Notes: generated from the sequence alone by a model not told the origin. DNA of 64,000 nucleotides from Paenibacillus sp. DCT19 (GCF_003268635.1 NZ_CP029639.1:414501-478500); one strand, 5' to 3'; shown: positions 26,633 through 34,575, numbered from the stretch's first letter. Program-made: numbers and translations.

Positions 26633-26819
26633 TATATGTTCAACTAAACGTTTACTCGATAACGGAGAGGACAGAAATAGCTTGAAGAAGCGAAGCGGTC
26701 GCCTTTATCCTCGGATTTCCCCATAGGGAAAGGGATCAAAAAAATCTGGGGATAACAGCGATCGGAAAGCTATTCTGTCATCGTAGTGGCAAGAGTAACA
26801 GGTTCTTGTTGAACTTATA
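26633..26819. repeat. Palindromic repeat, family 1, copy C
   Basis: Terminal repeats TATATGTTCAAC and GTTGAACTTATA pair at 11 of 12 positions. In the inner stem this copy has AGAAATAGC / GCTATTCT where the other copies have AGAAATAAC / GTTATTCT: a matched change on both arms. It lies between nupN and nupO. Confidence 0.85.
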
Positions 26820-26845
26820 TTAACTGAGAGGAGAGAACGCGCGAT

Positions 26846-28345
26846 ATGCTGCTGGAGATGGATCAGATTACGAAAAAGTACAGCGAATTCACGGCGAATC
26901 GGGATATCCGTTTTAATTTGCGTGAAGGGGAAATCCATGCCCTCGTGGGTGAGAATGGTGCAGGTAAAACAACCTTAATGCGCATGTTGTACGGGATGGA
27001 GCAGCCTACATCAGGCACAATCAAGGTTCGTGGACGTGAGGTAAGCTTCGCAACCCCGTCTCAAGCCATGGCCAGCGGTATTGGCATGGTACATCAGCAT
27101 TTCATGCTGTTTCCTTCCTTTACGGTTGCCGAGAATATCGTCATTGGTCGTGAGCCAGCGTCTGCAGGGGTGTTCGACCGTAAACAGGCCGCGGCACAAG
27201 TGAATGAGCTGGGTAGGAAGTATGGAATGCCCGTGGATCCATGGAAAAAAGTAGCCGAGTGCCCGCTTGGTTTGCAGCAGCGTGTAGAGATTTTGAAGGT
27301 GCTGCATCAGGGTGCAGATATCATTATATTGGATGAGCCTTCGGCGGTACTGACACCGCTCGAAGTGAAGGAACTGCTGGCGAATATGAAATCACTCGCC
27401 AAGTTAGGCAAAACATTTGTTTTAATCACACACAAACTACAAGAAGTTATGGATGTGGCAGATCGGATTACCGTTCTTCGCGATGGTCAGGTTACAGGCA
27501 CGCTCGACGCCAAAGACACAAACATCGAAGAATTGTCACGGTTAATGGTAGGACGTGAGCTTGTGCGGATGAATAAACAGCCGGCGGCTCCGACTGAAAC
27601 GGTGCTTCAGGTGGAGGATGTTAATCTGTCAGGAGGCAAGGATCGTTCTGCGCTTCATCAGATTCACATGAACATTCGAAAAGGTGAGATTGTCGGGATT
27701 GCTGGAATTTCCGGCAACGGGCAATCTGAGCTAATCCAGGTTATTGCTGGACTGCGAAAAGCGGATCGTGGTCGTGTCTTGTTGTCAGGACAGGATACAA
27801 CGAACTGGCCTGTGCGACGCATTCGTGAACACGGACTAGCCCACATCCCTGAGGATCGTTATATGTGGGGAGCGGCTAAGGATGCTAGTGTACGTGAAAA
27901 TGGATTGATGGGACACCACCATAAGCTACAATCACGCGGCATTATCAAAGCAAAGGCAGCCCGAACCATGGTGGAGAACTGGATTAAGCAGTTCAGCATC
28001 AAGACCGGTTCTGCGGAGACGAAAGCACAGTTCTTATCCGGGGGTAACCTCCAGAAGCTGATTGCTGCACGTGAGTTTGCTCAAGATACTCCGTTCCTCA
28101 TTGCTGCTGAGCCTACACGGGGCGTAGATATCGGAGCAATGGAGACAATTCATGCTGAATTGCTGCGTAAGCGCAATGAGGGTGCGGGGATCCTATTAGT
28201 ATCTTCTGAGTTATCTGAGATTTTGCAATTATCCGACCGTATTCTGGTGATGTATGAAGGCGAGATTGCTGGAGAGCTGCAGGCAGATGAAGCGACGGAA
28301 GAACAGATCAGCTTGTTAATGGCAGGAGGGAAAGAGCGGGTATGA
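26846..28345 (+). CDS. nupO: Nucleoside ABC transporter ATP-binding protein (two ATPase domains)
   Basis: A 499-aa protein with two fused ABC domains, as in sugar and nucleoside importers. The N-terminal domain has Walker A GENGAGKTTL (residues 35-44), the variant signature CPLGLQQRVEILKVL and Walker B IIILDEPSAVLTP. The C-terminal domain has a degenerate Walker A GISGNGQSE and signature FLSGGNLQKLIAAREF, with AAEPTRGVDIGA. The second site is probably weakly active, as usual for this family. Its stop overlaps the nupP start by 4 bp (ATGA). Confidence 0.92.
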   Translation: MLLEMDQITKKYSEFTANRDIRFNLREGEIHALVGENGAGKTTLMRMLYGMEQPTSGTIKVRGREVSFATPSQAMASGIGMVHQHFMLFPSFTVAENIVIGREPASAGVFDRKQAAAQVNELGRKYGMPVDPWKKVAECPLGLQQRVEILKVLHQGADIIILDEPSAVLTPLEVKELLANMKSLAKLGKTFVLITHKLQEVMDVADRITVLRDGQVTGTLDAKDTNIEELSRLMVGRELVRMNKQPAAPTETVLQVEDVNLSGGKDRSALHQIHMNIRKGEIVGIAGISGNGQSELIQVIAGLRKADRGRVLLSGQDTTNWPVRRIREHGLAHIPEDRYMWGAAKDASVRENGLMGHHHKLQSRGIIKAKAARTMVENWIKQFSIKTGSAETKAQFLSGGNLQKLIAAREFAQDTPFLIAAEPTRGVDIGAMETIHAELLRKRNEGAGILLVSSELSEILQLSDRILVMYEGEIAGELQADEATEEQISLLMAGGKERV

Positions 28346-29409
28346 ATCGGGTAAAGGAAAGTCTTCGTGGGCTCGTACAGCCGCTGCTTGCTGTATTGAT
28401 TGGTCTGCTGGCAGGCGCTATAGCCATTATGGTTGTTGGCGGGTCTGTGGTCGATACGTATGCGGAGATGTGGAAAGGAGCCTTCGGCAACTTCTACTTC
28501 TTCACTAATACATTGGCTCGTTCTACGCCGATTATCTTAGCAGGACTTGGCGTGGCGCTAGCGTTCCGTGCTGGATTTTTCAATATGGGCGCAGAAGGCC
28601 AGATGATTCTAGGTGGACTTAGTGCGGCGCTAACGGCGCTCTATCTGCCAGGACCGGGTTGGTTCGTATGTATAGCAGCCATTGTGGCAGGCATTATTGC
28701 CGGAGGCATCTGGTCTTTATTTGCAGGCTGGCTTGATGCACGGTTTGGCATGAATCTATTAATCACGACATTACTATTAAACTATATTGCCATTAACTTC
28801 GGCGGGTATATGGTATCCTATCCGTTTAAAGATACGACGGGTTCTGCGGCTATGGCGCAGACACCCATGATTGATCAGACCGTATGGCTACCGAAGCTAT
28901 TTCAAGGAATGAGCCTACATGCTGGTTTTATTATCGCGATCGTAGCTGCCATTCTAATCTATTGGTTCACTCACAAAACGGTCACTGGTTACGAGATTCG
29001 TATGTTAGGTAGCAATCCTTCATTTGCTACGTATGGTGGTGTTCGCCGCATTCGGATGATGATGTTATCCATGATTATTAGTGGTGGACTTGCAGGGCTT
29101 GCTGGAGCAGGGGAAGTGCTCGGCACTCAATATCGTTTCCTTGATGGTTCATTGTCGTCAGCTAGTTATGCTTGGAGCGGCATTATGGCTACATTGCTGG
29201 CTCGCTCTCATCCACTCGGTACAGCGGTAGCAGCCGTATTGCTCGCTGCACTACAGACTGGAGCGATGGGCATGGAGCGGAATACAGATGTTCCACTGGA
29301 AGTGGGCAGTGTAATCCAGGCTGTATTAACGTTATTTGTATCGGCTCAGATTGGATATTCATTCCTGAAGCGGAGAAAGGAGAAAAAGTCCAATGCAACA
29401 ACTGTTTGA
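28342..29409 (+). CDS. nupP: Nucleoside ABC transporter permease 1
   Basis: A 355-aa permease of the BPD_transp_2 family with about ten hydrophobic helices. Conserved segments include FRAGFFNMGAEGQMILGGL and GLAGAGEVLGTQYRF. It overlaps nupO by 4 bp and nupQ by 17 bp, so the three are translationally coupled. With NupQ it forms the transmembrane channel. Confidence 0.92.
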   Translation: MNRVKESLRGLVQPLLAVLIGLLAGAIAIMVVGGSVVDTYAEMWKGAFGNFYFFTNTLARSTPIILAGLGVALAFRAGFFNMGAEGQMILGGLSAALTALYLPGPGWFVCIAAIVAGIIAGGIWSLFAGWLDARFGMNLLITTLLLNYIAINFGGYMVSYPFKDTTGSAAMAQTPMIDQTVWLPKLFQGMSLHAGFIIAIVAAILIYWFTHKTVTGYEIRMLGSNPSFATYGGVRRIRMMMLSMIISGGLAGLAGAGEVLGTQYRFLDGSLSSASYAWSGIMATLLARSHPLGTAVAAVLLAALQTGAMGMERNTDVPLEVGSVIQAVLTLFVSAQIGYSFLKRRKEKKSNATTV

Positions 29410-30316
29410 TGCCGCCTTGTTCGGCTCTACCTTACGGATTATGACTCCGATCCTGCTCGCGGCGCTCGGCGGTGCTTTATGCTCCCGGGTTGGTCTGTTC
29501 AATGTGGGTTTGGAAGGGCTTGTACTCATTGGAGCCTTCTCAGCGATCGTGGGTAATTACCTGTTTGGCAATGTATTGCTTGCCGTGATCTTTTCTATCA
29601 TTATTGTTATGCTGTTCTCAGCGTTATTTGCCTTTATTAGTATTAATCTAAAAGCAAACGCCATCGTCGTCGGTATCTCGCTTAATTTCTTGGCCGCAGG
29701 GCTAACGACCTTTGCACTACGTGCGATTTTCGACGTGAAAGGCGCATACTACGATAAAGACATGCAAGGTCTACCGAAATGGGACATTCCTTTGATTAAG
29801 GATATCCCGTGGGTGGGTGATGTATTTTCAGGTCATAGTCCGTTGATCTATCTGGGCATTCTCATTGTGATTGGACTCCAATTCTATCTATTTAAAAGCG
29901 TCTCCGGATTCCGCCTACGCTCGGTTGGTGAAAATCCAGTAGCGGCACAGAGTATTGGCATCAAGGTTCGTGGTATCCAGTATGGGGCTGTCCTTATGTG
30001 TGGTGTCTTGTGTGCGCTCGCTGGGGCGCAATTGTCGCTTGGACAAGTGACCATGTTTACCGAAGGTATGACGGCTGGCCGTGGATTCATTGCACTCGTG
30101 GCTACGATGCTGGGACAGGCGAATCCGCTTGGGGTAATGGGTTCTAGTGTGCTGTTTGGTTTCATGGAGGCATTCAGTATTCGTCTACAGGGCTTCACGT
30201 TGCCAACACACTTTACGCAAATGTTGCCGTATATCGTAACACTGGTAGCGATGTTCTTCTTCAAAGACCGTACCTATCAACAGGATGCATTGAAAGCGGG
30301 CGGAAGCTCGCGTTAA
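29393..30316 (+). CDS. nupQ: Nucleoside ABC transporter permease 2
   Basis: A 307-aa permease of the same BPD_transp_2 family as NupP. Family segments are SRVGLFNVGLEGLVLIGAF, LRSVGENPVAAQSIGI and GRGFIALVATMLGQANP. The ATG lies inside the end of nupP, after AAAGGAG. It completes the importer; a YuiH-like molybdoenzyme and a nucleoside phosphorylase follow in the same direction. Confidence 0.92.
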   Translation: MQQLFDAALFGSTLRIMTPILLAALGGALCSRVGLFNVGLEGLVLIGAFSAIVGNYLFGNVLLAVIFSIIIVMLFSALFAFISINLKANAIVVGISLNFLAAGLTTFALRAIFDVKGAYYDKDMQGLPKWDIPLIKDIPWVGDVFSGHSPLIYLGILIVIGLQFYLFKSVSGFRLRSVGENPVAAQSIGIKVRGIQYGAVLMCGVLCALAGAQLSLGQVTMFTEGMTAGRGFIALVATMLGQANPLGVMGSSVLFGFMEAFSIRLQGFTLPTHFTQMLPYIVTLVAMFFFKDRTYQQDALKAGGSSR

Positions 30317-30363
30317 TTCGTTAAGTTCCACCACGGAGAGTTTATGAAAAGGGAGGGAGCACG

Positions 30364-31035
30364 TTGCTAAATAAGGCTGAACGGTTGAAAAAGACGAAAT
30401 CACCCGCACCCAAAGTAGGTGCTGAGCATGGAGATCGCCTGCCGCCGGGGCAGATGTTGACCGAGAAATTCCCGATCCTGCATGAAGGAGAAGTGCCCGA
30501 GTACGACCTATCTACATGGGATCTGAAGGTGTTCGGTGAAGTTGAGGAGGAGAAAGTATTCTCCTTCGCAGAGCTTCAGGCGATGCCTCAGGTGAATACG
30601 GTGAGTGATATCCACTGTGTAACCCGTTGGTCCAAGTTTGATACGCCGTGGGAAGGCATTCGCTTTTCCGAATTCGTGAAGCTTCTTGGCGTTAAGCCAG
30701 AGGCGAAATATGTGATGGTTCATGCAGATCATGATTATGAAACGAATGTTCCACTCGAAGAGCTTATGCATGACGATGTATTACTGGCCTTCAAATATAA
30801 TGGCGAGCCACTTACGCCGAAGCATGGGTATCCATTACGGCTGGTTGTGCCGCAGTTATACTTTTGGAAGAGTGCGAAATGGGTACGTGGGCTTGAGTTC
30901 ATGACCGAAGACCGCAATGGATTCTGGGAGAATAACGGGTTCCACCATTTTGCCGATCCGTTCAAGGAGCAACGCTTCTCGGGTGAGGATCTACCGATCC
31001 CAGAAGACGAATGGACGAAGAAGGAGTTTGATTAA
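30364..31035 (+). CDS. yuiH: Sulfite oxidase-like molybdoenzyme (YuiH type)
   Basis: A 223-aa protein consisting of the molybdopterin-binding oxidoreductase domain of the sulfite oxidase family. The cofactor cysteine is Cys85 in SDIHCVTRWSKFDTPWEG. Other family segments are HADHDYETNVPLEEL, YNGEPLTPKHGYPLRLVVP and YFWKSAKWVRGLEF. There is no signal peptide and no haem or dimerisation domain, as in B. subtilis YuiH. The start is TTG 30364 after GGGAGGGAG. It stands between the nucleoside transporter and phosphorylase genes, which hints at a role in purine or nucleoside oxidation, but its substrate is unknown. Confidence 0.85.
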   Translation: MLNKAERLKKTKSPAPKVGAEHGDRLPPGQMLTEKFPILHEGEVPEYDLSTWDLKVFGEVEEEKVFSFAELQAMPQVNTVSDIHCVTRWSKFDTPWEGIRFSEFVKLLGVKPEAKYVMVHADHDYETNVPLEELMHDDVLLAFKYNGEPLTPKHGYPLRLVVPQLYFWKSAKWVRGLEFMTEDRNGFWENNGFHHFADPFKEQRFSGEDLPIPEDEWTKKEFD

Positions 31036-31036
31036 G

Positions 31037-31822
31037 ATGTTGATGCCGATTTTGCAAATTCACTCTGAGGACATGCCGGCATATGCCATCGTCTGTGGTG
31101 ACCCGGCGCGTGCGGAGAAGATTTCTCGTAAGTTAGAACAGGTGAAAGAACTGGCGTTCAGCCGCGAGTATCGCACATTTGTGGGTCAATACGAAGGTGT
31201 ACAGATGGCTGTGGTTAGTCATGGTGTAGGTTCGCCGGGAGCGGCTGTATGTTTCGAAGAACTGATTCGTGCAGGTGTGACCACGCTAATTCGTGTAGGA
31301 ACAGCAGGCTCGTATACCGCTGATTATCCAGCTGGTAGCGTTATTGTCAGCACGGCAGCGGTTCGCACGGATGGATTGACACGCCAGCTCGTGCCAGATG
31401 GTTTCCCAGCTGTAGCAGATATCGGTGTTACACAAGCGCTGATTGAAGCTGCACGGGGCACGGGAACCGGGACGGATGGAGCCTCTGTAGCTTCCGATGC
31501 ATCAACAGCAGGTGCAACTAAGGTGGGAGTAGGCATTACTGTTACGCTGGATGCTTTCTTCACCGGAGTAGAAGAAATTCCACATCGCAAGTACAAGCAG
31601 GCAGGTGCGCTTGCTGCAGAGATGGAAATTGCTGCGCTCTACATCATCAGCACCTTGCGAGGTGCTCGTGCTGGTGCAATCGTAGCGATTGATGGTTTCG
31701 CAGACAGTGACCTGGCTGCCGAGTATGATCCGCATACGGATGCGGTAGCGAACGCGGTGGAGCACGAGATCAATTCGGCGCTACAAGCGCTGGCTACATT
31801 GGCGCGTCAGGATCAGGTTTAA
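31037..31822 (+). CDS. Nucleoside phosphorylase (PNP/UdP family)
   Basis: A 261-aa phosphorylase that would split imported nucleosides to base and ribose-1-phosphate. Family motifs: VCGDPARAEKI at the N-terminus, SHGVGSPGAAVCFEELI, IRVGTAGSY (phosphate/ribose site), and EMEIAALYI with the ribose-contacting Glu-Met-Glu. The active-site Asp lies in IDGFADSD. A Thr/Gly/Ala/Ser-rich insertion of about 25 residues near position 140-165 is unusual and probably a loop. The ATG at 31037 lies 1 bp after the yuiH stop, with AAGGAG inside yuiH. It completes a nucleoside uptake and salvage operon. Confidence 0.85.
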   Translation: MLMPILQIHSEDMPAYAIVCGDPARAEKISRKLEQVKELAFSREYRTFVGQYEGVQMAVVSHGVGSPGAAVCFEELIRAGVTTLIRVGTAGSYTADYPAGSVIVSTAAVRTDGLTRQLVPDGFPAVADIGVTQALIEAARGTGTGTDGASVASDASTAGATKVGVGITVTLDAFFTGVEEIPHRKYKQAGALAAEMEIAALYIISTLRGARAGAIVAIDGFADSDLAAEYDPHTDAVANAVEHEINSALQALATLARQDQV

Positions 31823-31907
31823 TTAGCAAGGAGCATTGCTAGAGATAGATCATGCAAAATCCAATACAGATATGCAAAGTGGGATAATCCCTTTTTGCAT
31901 GGATTTC

Positions 31908-31946
31908 AAAAGGCCGGACTCCTTCAATGGAGATCCGGCCTTTGTT
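31908..31946. terminator. Bidirectional terminator
   Basis: AAAGGCCGGACTCC pairs with GGAGATCCGGCCTTT, with T-rich flanks on both strands. It ends the nup operon and, from the other side, the 99-aa membrane protein gene. A closely related terminator recurs at 32751. Confidence 0.85.
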
Positions 31947-31951
31947 TGAGA

Positions 31952-32251
31952 TTACATACTTTTTTTGCTGTATTTATCAGAGTGTTTTTTCCATAGATAG
32001 CAGTTTTTTATAATACCTGATATCGAAGTCAGAATACACAGTGTGATCAAAATAATAACTCCAGGTGAACTCCATTGTATCTGGAAAGCATTCAACGTAT
32101 TGTTGAAACCGTAACTAAACATGTGCATAGCTACAATTAAAACGATACAAAATCCAAATGTATAAATTCCGACTAGAAAAGGTTTTAGAAAGCAAAATTT
32201 AAAAACGCCAGCTGTCAGCATCTTATTCCAATTGTTCTGAGTGATATCCAT
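31952..32251 (-). CDS. Small membrane protein, orphan paralog (immunity-like)
   Basis: A 99-aa protein with two to three hydrophobic segments (about residues 22-48 and 62-85). GGGGTGAAAC precedes the ATG. It is clearly related to the 98-aa product at 32788-33084: both contain FKFCFLKP near residue 17 and an NCY(L/I)WK motif near the C-terminus, with matching membrane segments. Unlike that gene, it has no secreted-protein gene upstream. An orphan immunity role is inferred from the cassette layout; I recognise no named family. Confidence 0.65.
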   Translation of the reverse strand: MDITQNNWNKMLTAGVFKFCFLKPFLVGIYTFGFCIVLIVAMHMFSYGFNNTLNAFQIQWSSPGVIILITLCILTSISGIIKNCYLWKKHSDKYSKKSM

Positions 32252-32356
32252 GTTTCACCCCTTAGTAAACATTTGCAGATAAGCTAGTATCTCTAATAAA
32301 TATACCATTAATGCTTAGTCTAAACCTTTGTTTCCTGAACAACGTACACTTTCTCA

Positions 32357-32745
32357 AATGAATGATCCTGCCAATAGTTGGTACATTAAATAAAGGAACA
32401 TCATCACGAATACAGCGAATAAGGAGGATTCCGACATGACACAGAATAATCAACCTCAAGATGAGGCTGCAATTCGTAACAAACTGGATGAAGATGGGGA
32501 TTCTTTGATGGAGAAAAAGAAGATCCTCAGTGGTGTAGACATTGAGCCACAAGCAGATGAATGGGCAGCTAAGCCATCCCCTGTAGCCTTTAACAGTGTA
32601 AAATCCTCTTCCAAAGAGTAAAACGAGCTATGGCTGAATTGTGGCGGATACCTTCAGGGTATCTGCCTTTTGATGTATAAGGATGTACAGTGGTTGTACG
32701 GGAGATGTATAATACTGGAAACATGTGGGGTGAGGAGTGGATAAA
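32357..32745. repeat. Direct repeat unit, copy 1 (61-aa gene and flanks)
   Basis: A segment of nearly 390 bp, close to identical with 34180-34575: the leader (AATGAATGATCCTGCCAATAG), the whole 61-aa gene, and about 120 bp downstream up to the RBS-like GGGGTGAGGAG. Copy 1 then runs into a terminator, copy 2 into a GNAT gene. The two flank the secreted-protein and membrane-protein pair as same-orientation repeats. Confidence 0.85.
32436..32621 (+). CDS. 61-aa acidic hypothetical protein, copy 1
   Basis: A small acidic hydrophilic protein (MTQNNQPQDEAAIRNKLDED...). AAGGAGG lies 7 nt upstream of the ATG. The protein is identical to that at 34263-34448, while the DNA differs at several synonymous positions. 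Purifying selection on the protein, or conversion between copies, therefore supports it being a real gene. Function unknown. Confidence 0.75.
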   Translation: MTQNNQPQDEAAIRNKLDEDGDSLMEKKKILSGVDIEPQADEWAAKPSPVAFNSVKSSSKE

Positions 32746-32750
32746 GTAAG

Positions 32751-32782
32751 GCCGGCCTCCATTCAGAGGAGAGCCGGCTTTT
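32751..32782. terminator. Bidirectional terminator, paralog of that at 31908
   Basis: GCCGGCCTCC pairs with GGAGAGCCGGC, followed by TTTT. Sequence and position relative to the small membrane protein gene match the terminator at 31908-31946, so it belongs to the duplicated unit. Confidence 0.75.
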
Positions 32783-32787
32783 AAGTT

Positions 32788-33084
32788 TTATTGTTCATCG
32801 TTGTATTTTTTAATTTTTGTTTTCCAAATATAACAATTGCTAATTATATTTATTACTGCAATTAATCCAAAAGCAGACATAACTAAGTAAATGTCTTTAG
32901 ATATGAATGAATATAGGAAATTATTTAAAGCTGTCGTGAATCCCAAATTCCAGCCGTATAATATTAAACCAATACCTATAATGAAAATAAACCCACAAAG
33001 AGATAAAAAAATCGGTTTCAAAAAACAGAATTTCAGGAAACCTGTTGACTGAATTTTTTTCCACCTTTCGTTTTTTGATACCAT
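32788..33084 (-). CDS. Small membrane protein downstream of secreted toxin-like protein (candidate immunity)
   Basis: A 98-aa membrane protein with hydrophobic segments at about residues 20-42 and 58-80 and a Lys-rich cytoplasmic tail. The ATG at 33084 has AAGGAG 9 nt upstream; a TTG three codons earlier abuts the RBS. It follows the secreted-protein gene by 23 bp in the same direction, so the two form an operon. It is a paralog of the product at 31952-32251. The arrangement matches secreted bacteriocin plus membrane immunity protein; this is inferred from layout and topology. Confidence 0.68.
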   Translation of the reverse strand: MVSKNERWKKIQSTGFLKFCFLKPIFLSLCGFIFIIGIGLILYGWNLGFTTALNNFLYSFISKDIYLVMSAFGLIAVINIISNCYIWKTKIKKYNDEQ

Positions 33085-33107
33085 TGATATCAACTCCTTG
33101 TTGGCTC

Positions 33108-33959
33108 TTATCGGTTAGTATATCTAGTAATCGTGGTCTGTAAAAAGTCCGTAAAATCAAAAGTGTATCCTAATTTGGCAAGATTAGTTGGTTTAGTAAT
33201 GACTGATCCAGAGTAATCAGATATTACTCGTAAATACCTTGTTCCTTGTTTTGAGTCAAACTCCCAGGAATTCACAACACCTTTCCAAAGTGTCCAACGG
33301 TCTTCATAGTGAACTGTGGGTATTACGTTTTTAGTGAATATCCCATCTAATATAACACCAGCATATGCTCCAACTATTGCTGAAGTAACGACTGCAACTG
33401 TTATAGGTCCAGTCAACGCAGCAATAGCTATTGATACAGCAGCTCCAATTGCTGTACCTCTAGTAATACTTACTTTTTTTTCAGACGTACGAGTAATGCC
33501 ACCATCCTTAGTATAACCTTTTGCTGTTAATTGTGTTACAAAAGTATCTGTATACGAGGCTTTATACGTATAACCTGCAGTGGAGAATGGTGTTACTACA
33601 TCGGATGCAGGGTTTTCTATAGTTATGCTTGATCCTGTATCTTCTGTGATGTAATCACTTGGTTTCAAGATCGTTGTAGTGTAGGGCTCACTAGTAGATG
33701 AGAGGCTGTTTTGAGCTTCATTGTTATACTTTGTATAAACCAGTATGTCAGCGTCTAAATCTGTCTTTGCAGAATGATCGAGCACGCCATTAAGATAAAC
33801 TTTAATCGTGCCATCCTCTTCTTGGACTATTTTAGTTGTAGTATTATTTTCATCAATAAATGTGTACTCATTATCATTTGCTAATGATGGTTGTGGAGAG
33901 GCAGCGACAGTTAATACAGGTGTTAGCAGCAGGACGATAGATAACATAAATGATAGCAA
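33108..33959 (-). CDS. Secreted toxin-like protein with glycine/alanine-rich membrane segment
   Basis: An exported protein of about 283-288 aa. Downstream of a signal peptide (cleavage near VLTVAAS) is a polar region. A strongly hydrophobic Gly/Ala-rich stretch at about residues 167-210 (AIGAAVSIAIAALTGPITV..., GAYAGVILDGIF) has AxxxA/GxxxG spacing, as in membrane-inserting hairpins. The C-terminal 70 residues are Trp/Tyr-rich. The only good RBS (GGAGG) serves an ATG at 33975, but an A8 run (33962-33969) puts that ATG one base out of frame. With A7 it would read MDKKTLLSFMLSIVLLL, a perfect signal peptide. A cre box overlaps the promoter. Family not recognised. Confidence 0.68.
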   Translation of the reverse strand: MLSFMLSIVLLLTPVLTVAASPQPSLANDNEYTFIDENNTTTKIVQEEDGTIKVYLNGVLDHSAKTDLDADILVYTKYNNEAQNSLSSTSEPYTTTILKPSDYITEDTGSSITIENPASDVVTPFSTAGYTYKASYTDTFVTQLTAKGYTKDGGITRTSEKKVSITRGTAIGAAVSIAIAALTGPITVAVVTSAIVGAYAGVILDGIFTKNVIPTVHYEDRWTLWKGVVNSWEFDSKQGTRYLRVISDYSGSVITKPTNLAKLGYTFDFTDFLQTTITRYTNR

Positions 33960-34005
33960 TGTTTTTTTTGTCCATATTTACCTCCAATTTCTATTTTATG
34001 TTTAT

Positions 34006-34034
34006 ATTATCCATTAAATAAATATAAATGTAAA
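34006..34034 (-). promoter_or_regulatory. Promoter of the secreted toxin-like gene
   Basis: On the minus strand TTTACA (34029-34034) and GATAAT (34006-34011) are separated by exactly 17 bp and lie 31 bp before the ATG at 33975. The -35 hexamer lies inside a cre box, so CcpA binding would block it. Confidence 0.6.
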
Positions 34035-34042
34035 CGTTTTCT
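34028..34042. promoter_or_regulatory. cre box over the toxin-like gene promoter
   Basis: ATGTAAACGTTTTCT matches WTGNAANCGNWNNCW at every defined position and overlaps the -35 element of the leftward promoter. Confidence 0.6.
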
Positions 34043-34179
34043 GGATTATATAGGAATAAAGTTACATACGATCTCGATTGAAGATTAATCAGTTAACTCA
34101 GTGGTAGGATTGGTTTGTGGGTGGTTTATTAAGTTGAAATTAGGTGCTTAAGACCTACATTGAATTCAACCTAAACGTT

Positions 34180-34575
34180 GTTAAATGAATGATCCTGCCA
34201 ATAGTGGGTACGTTATATAAAGGAACATCATCACGAATACAGAGATTAGGGAGGATTCCGACATGACACAGAACAATCAACCTCAAGATGAGGCTGCAAT
34301 TCGTAACAAACTGGATGAAGATGGGGATTCTTTAATGGAGAAAAAGAAGATTCTGAGTGGTGTAGACATTGAGCCACAAGCAGATGAATGGGCGGCTAAG
34401 CCATCTCCTGTAGCCTTTAACAGTGTAAAATCCTCTTCCAAAGAGTAAAACGAGCTATGGCTGAATTGTGGCGGATACCTTCAGGGGTATCTGCCTTTTG
34501 ATGTACAAGGATGTACAGTGGTTGCACGGAAGATGTATAATACTGGGAACATCTGGGGTGAGGAGAGGTTATATA
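34180..34575. repeat. Direct repeat unit, copy 2 (61-aa gene and flanks)
   Basis: Nearly identical to 32357-32745 in the same orientation. Differences are scattered single bases, mostly silent in the gene. Its right edge supplies the sequence immediately upstream of the GNAT gene, including TATAAT-like and GAGGAG elements. Confidence 0.85.
34263..34448 (+). CDS. 61-aa acidic hypothetical protein, copy 2
   Basis: Same 61-residue protein as copy 1, with GGGAGG upstream of the ATG. The gene is probably the ancestral one, since the flanking GNAT gene continues in the same direction. No family is recognised; low hydrophobicity and high Asp/Glu/Gln content suggest a soluble, possibly disordered protein. 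Confidence 0.75.
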   Translation: MTQNNQPQDEAAIRNKLDEDGDSLMEKKKILSGVDIEPQADEWAAKPSPVAFNSVKSSSKE

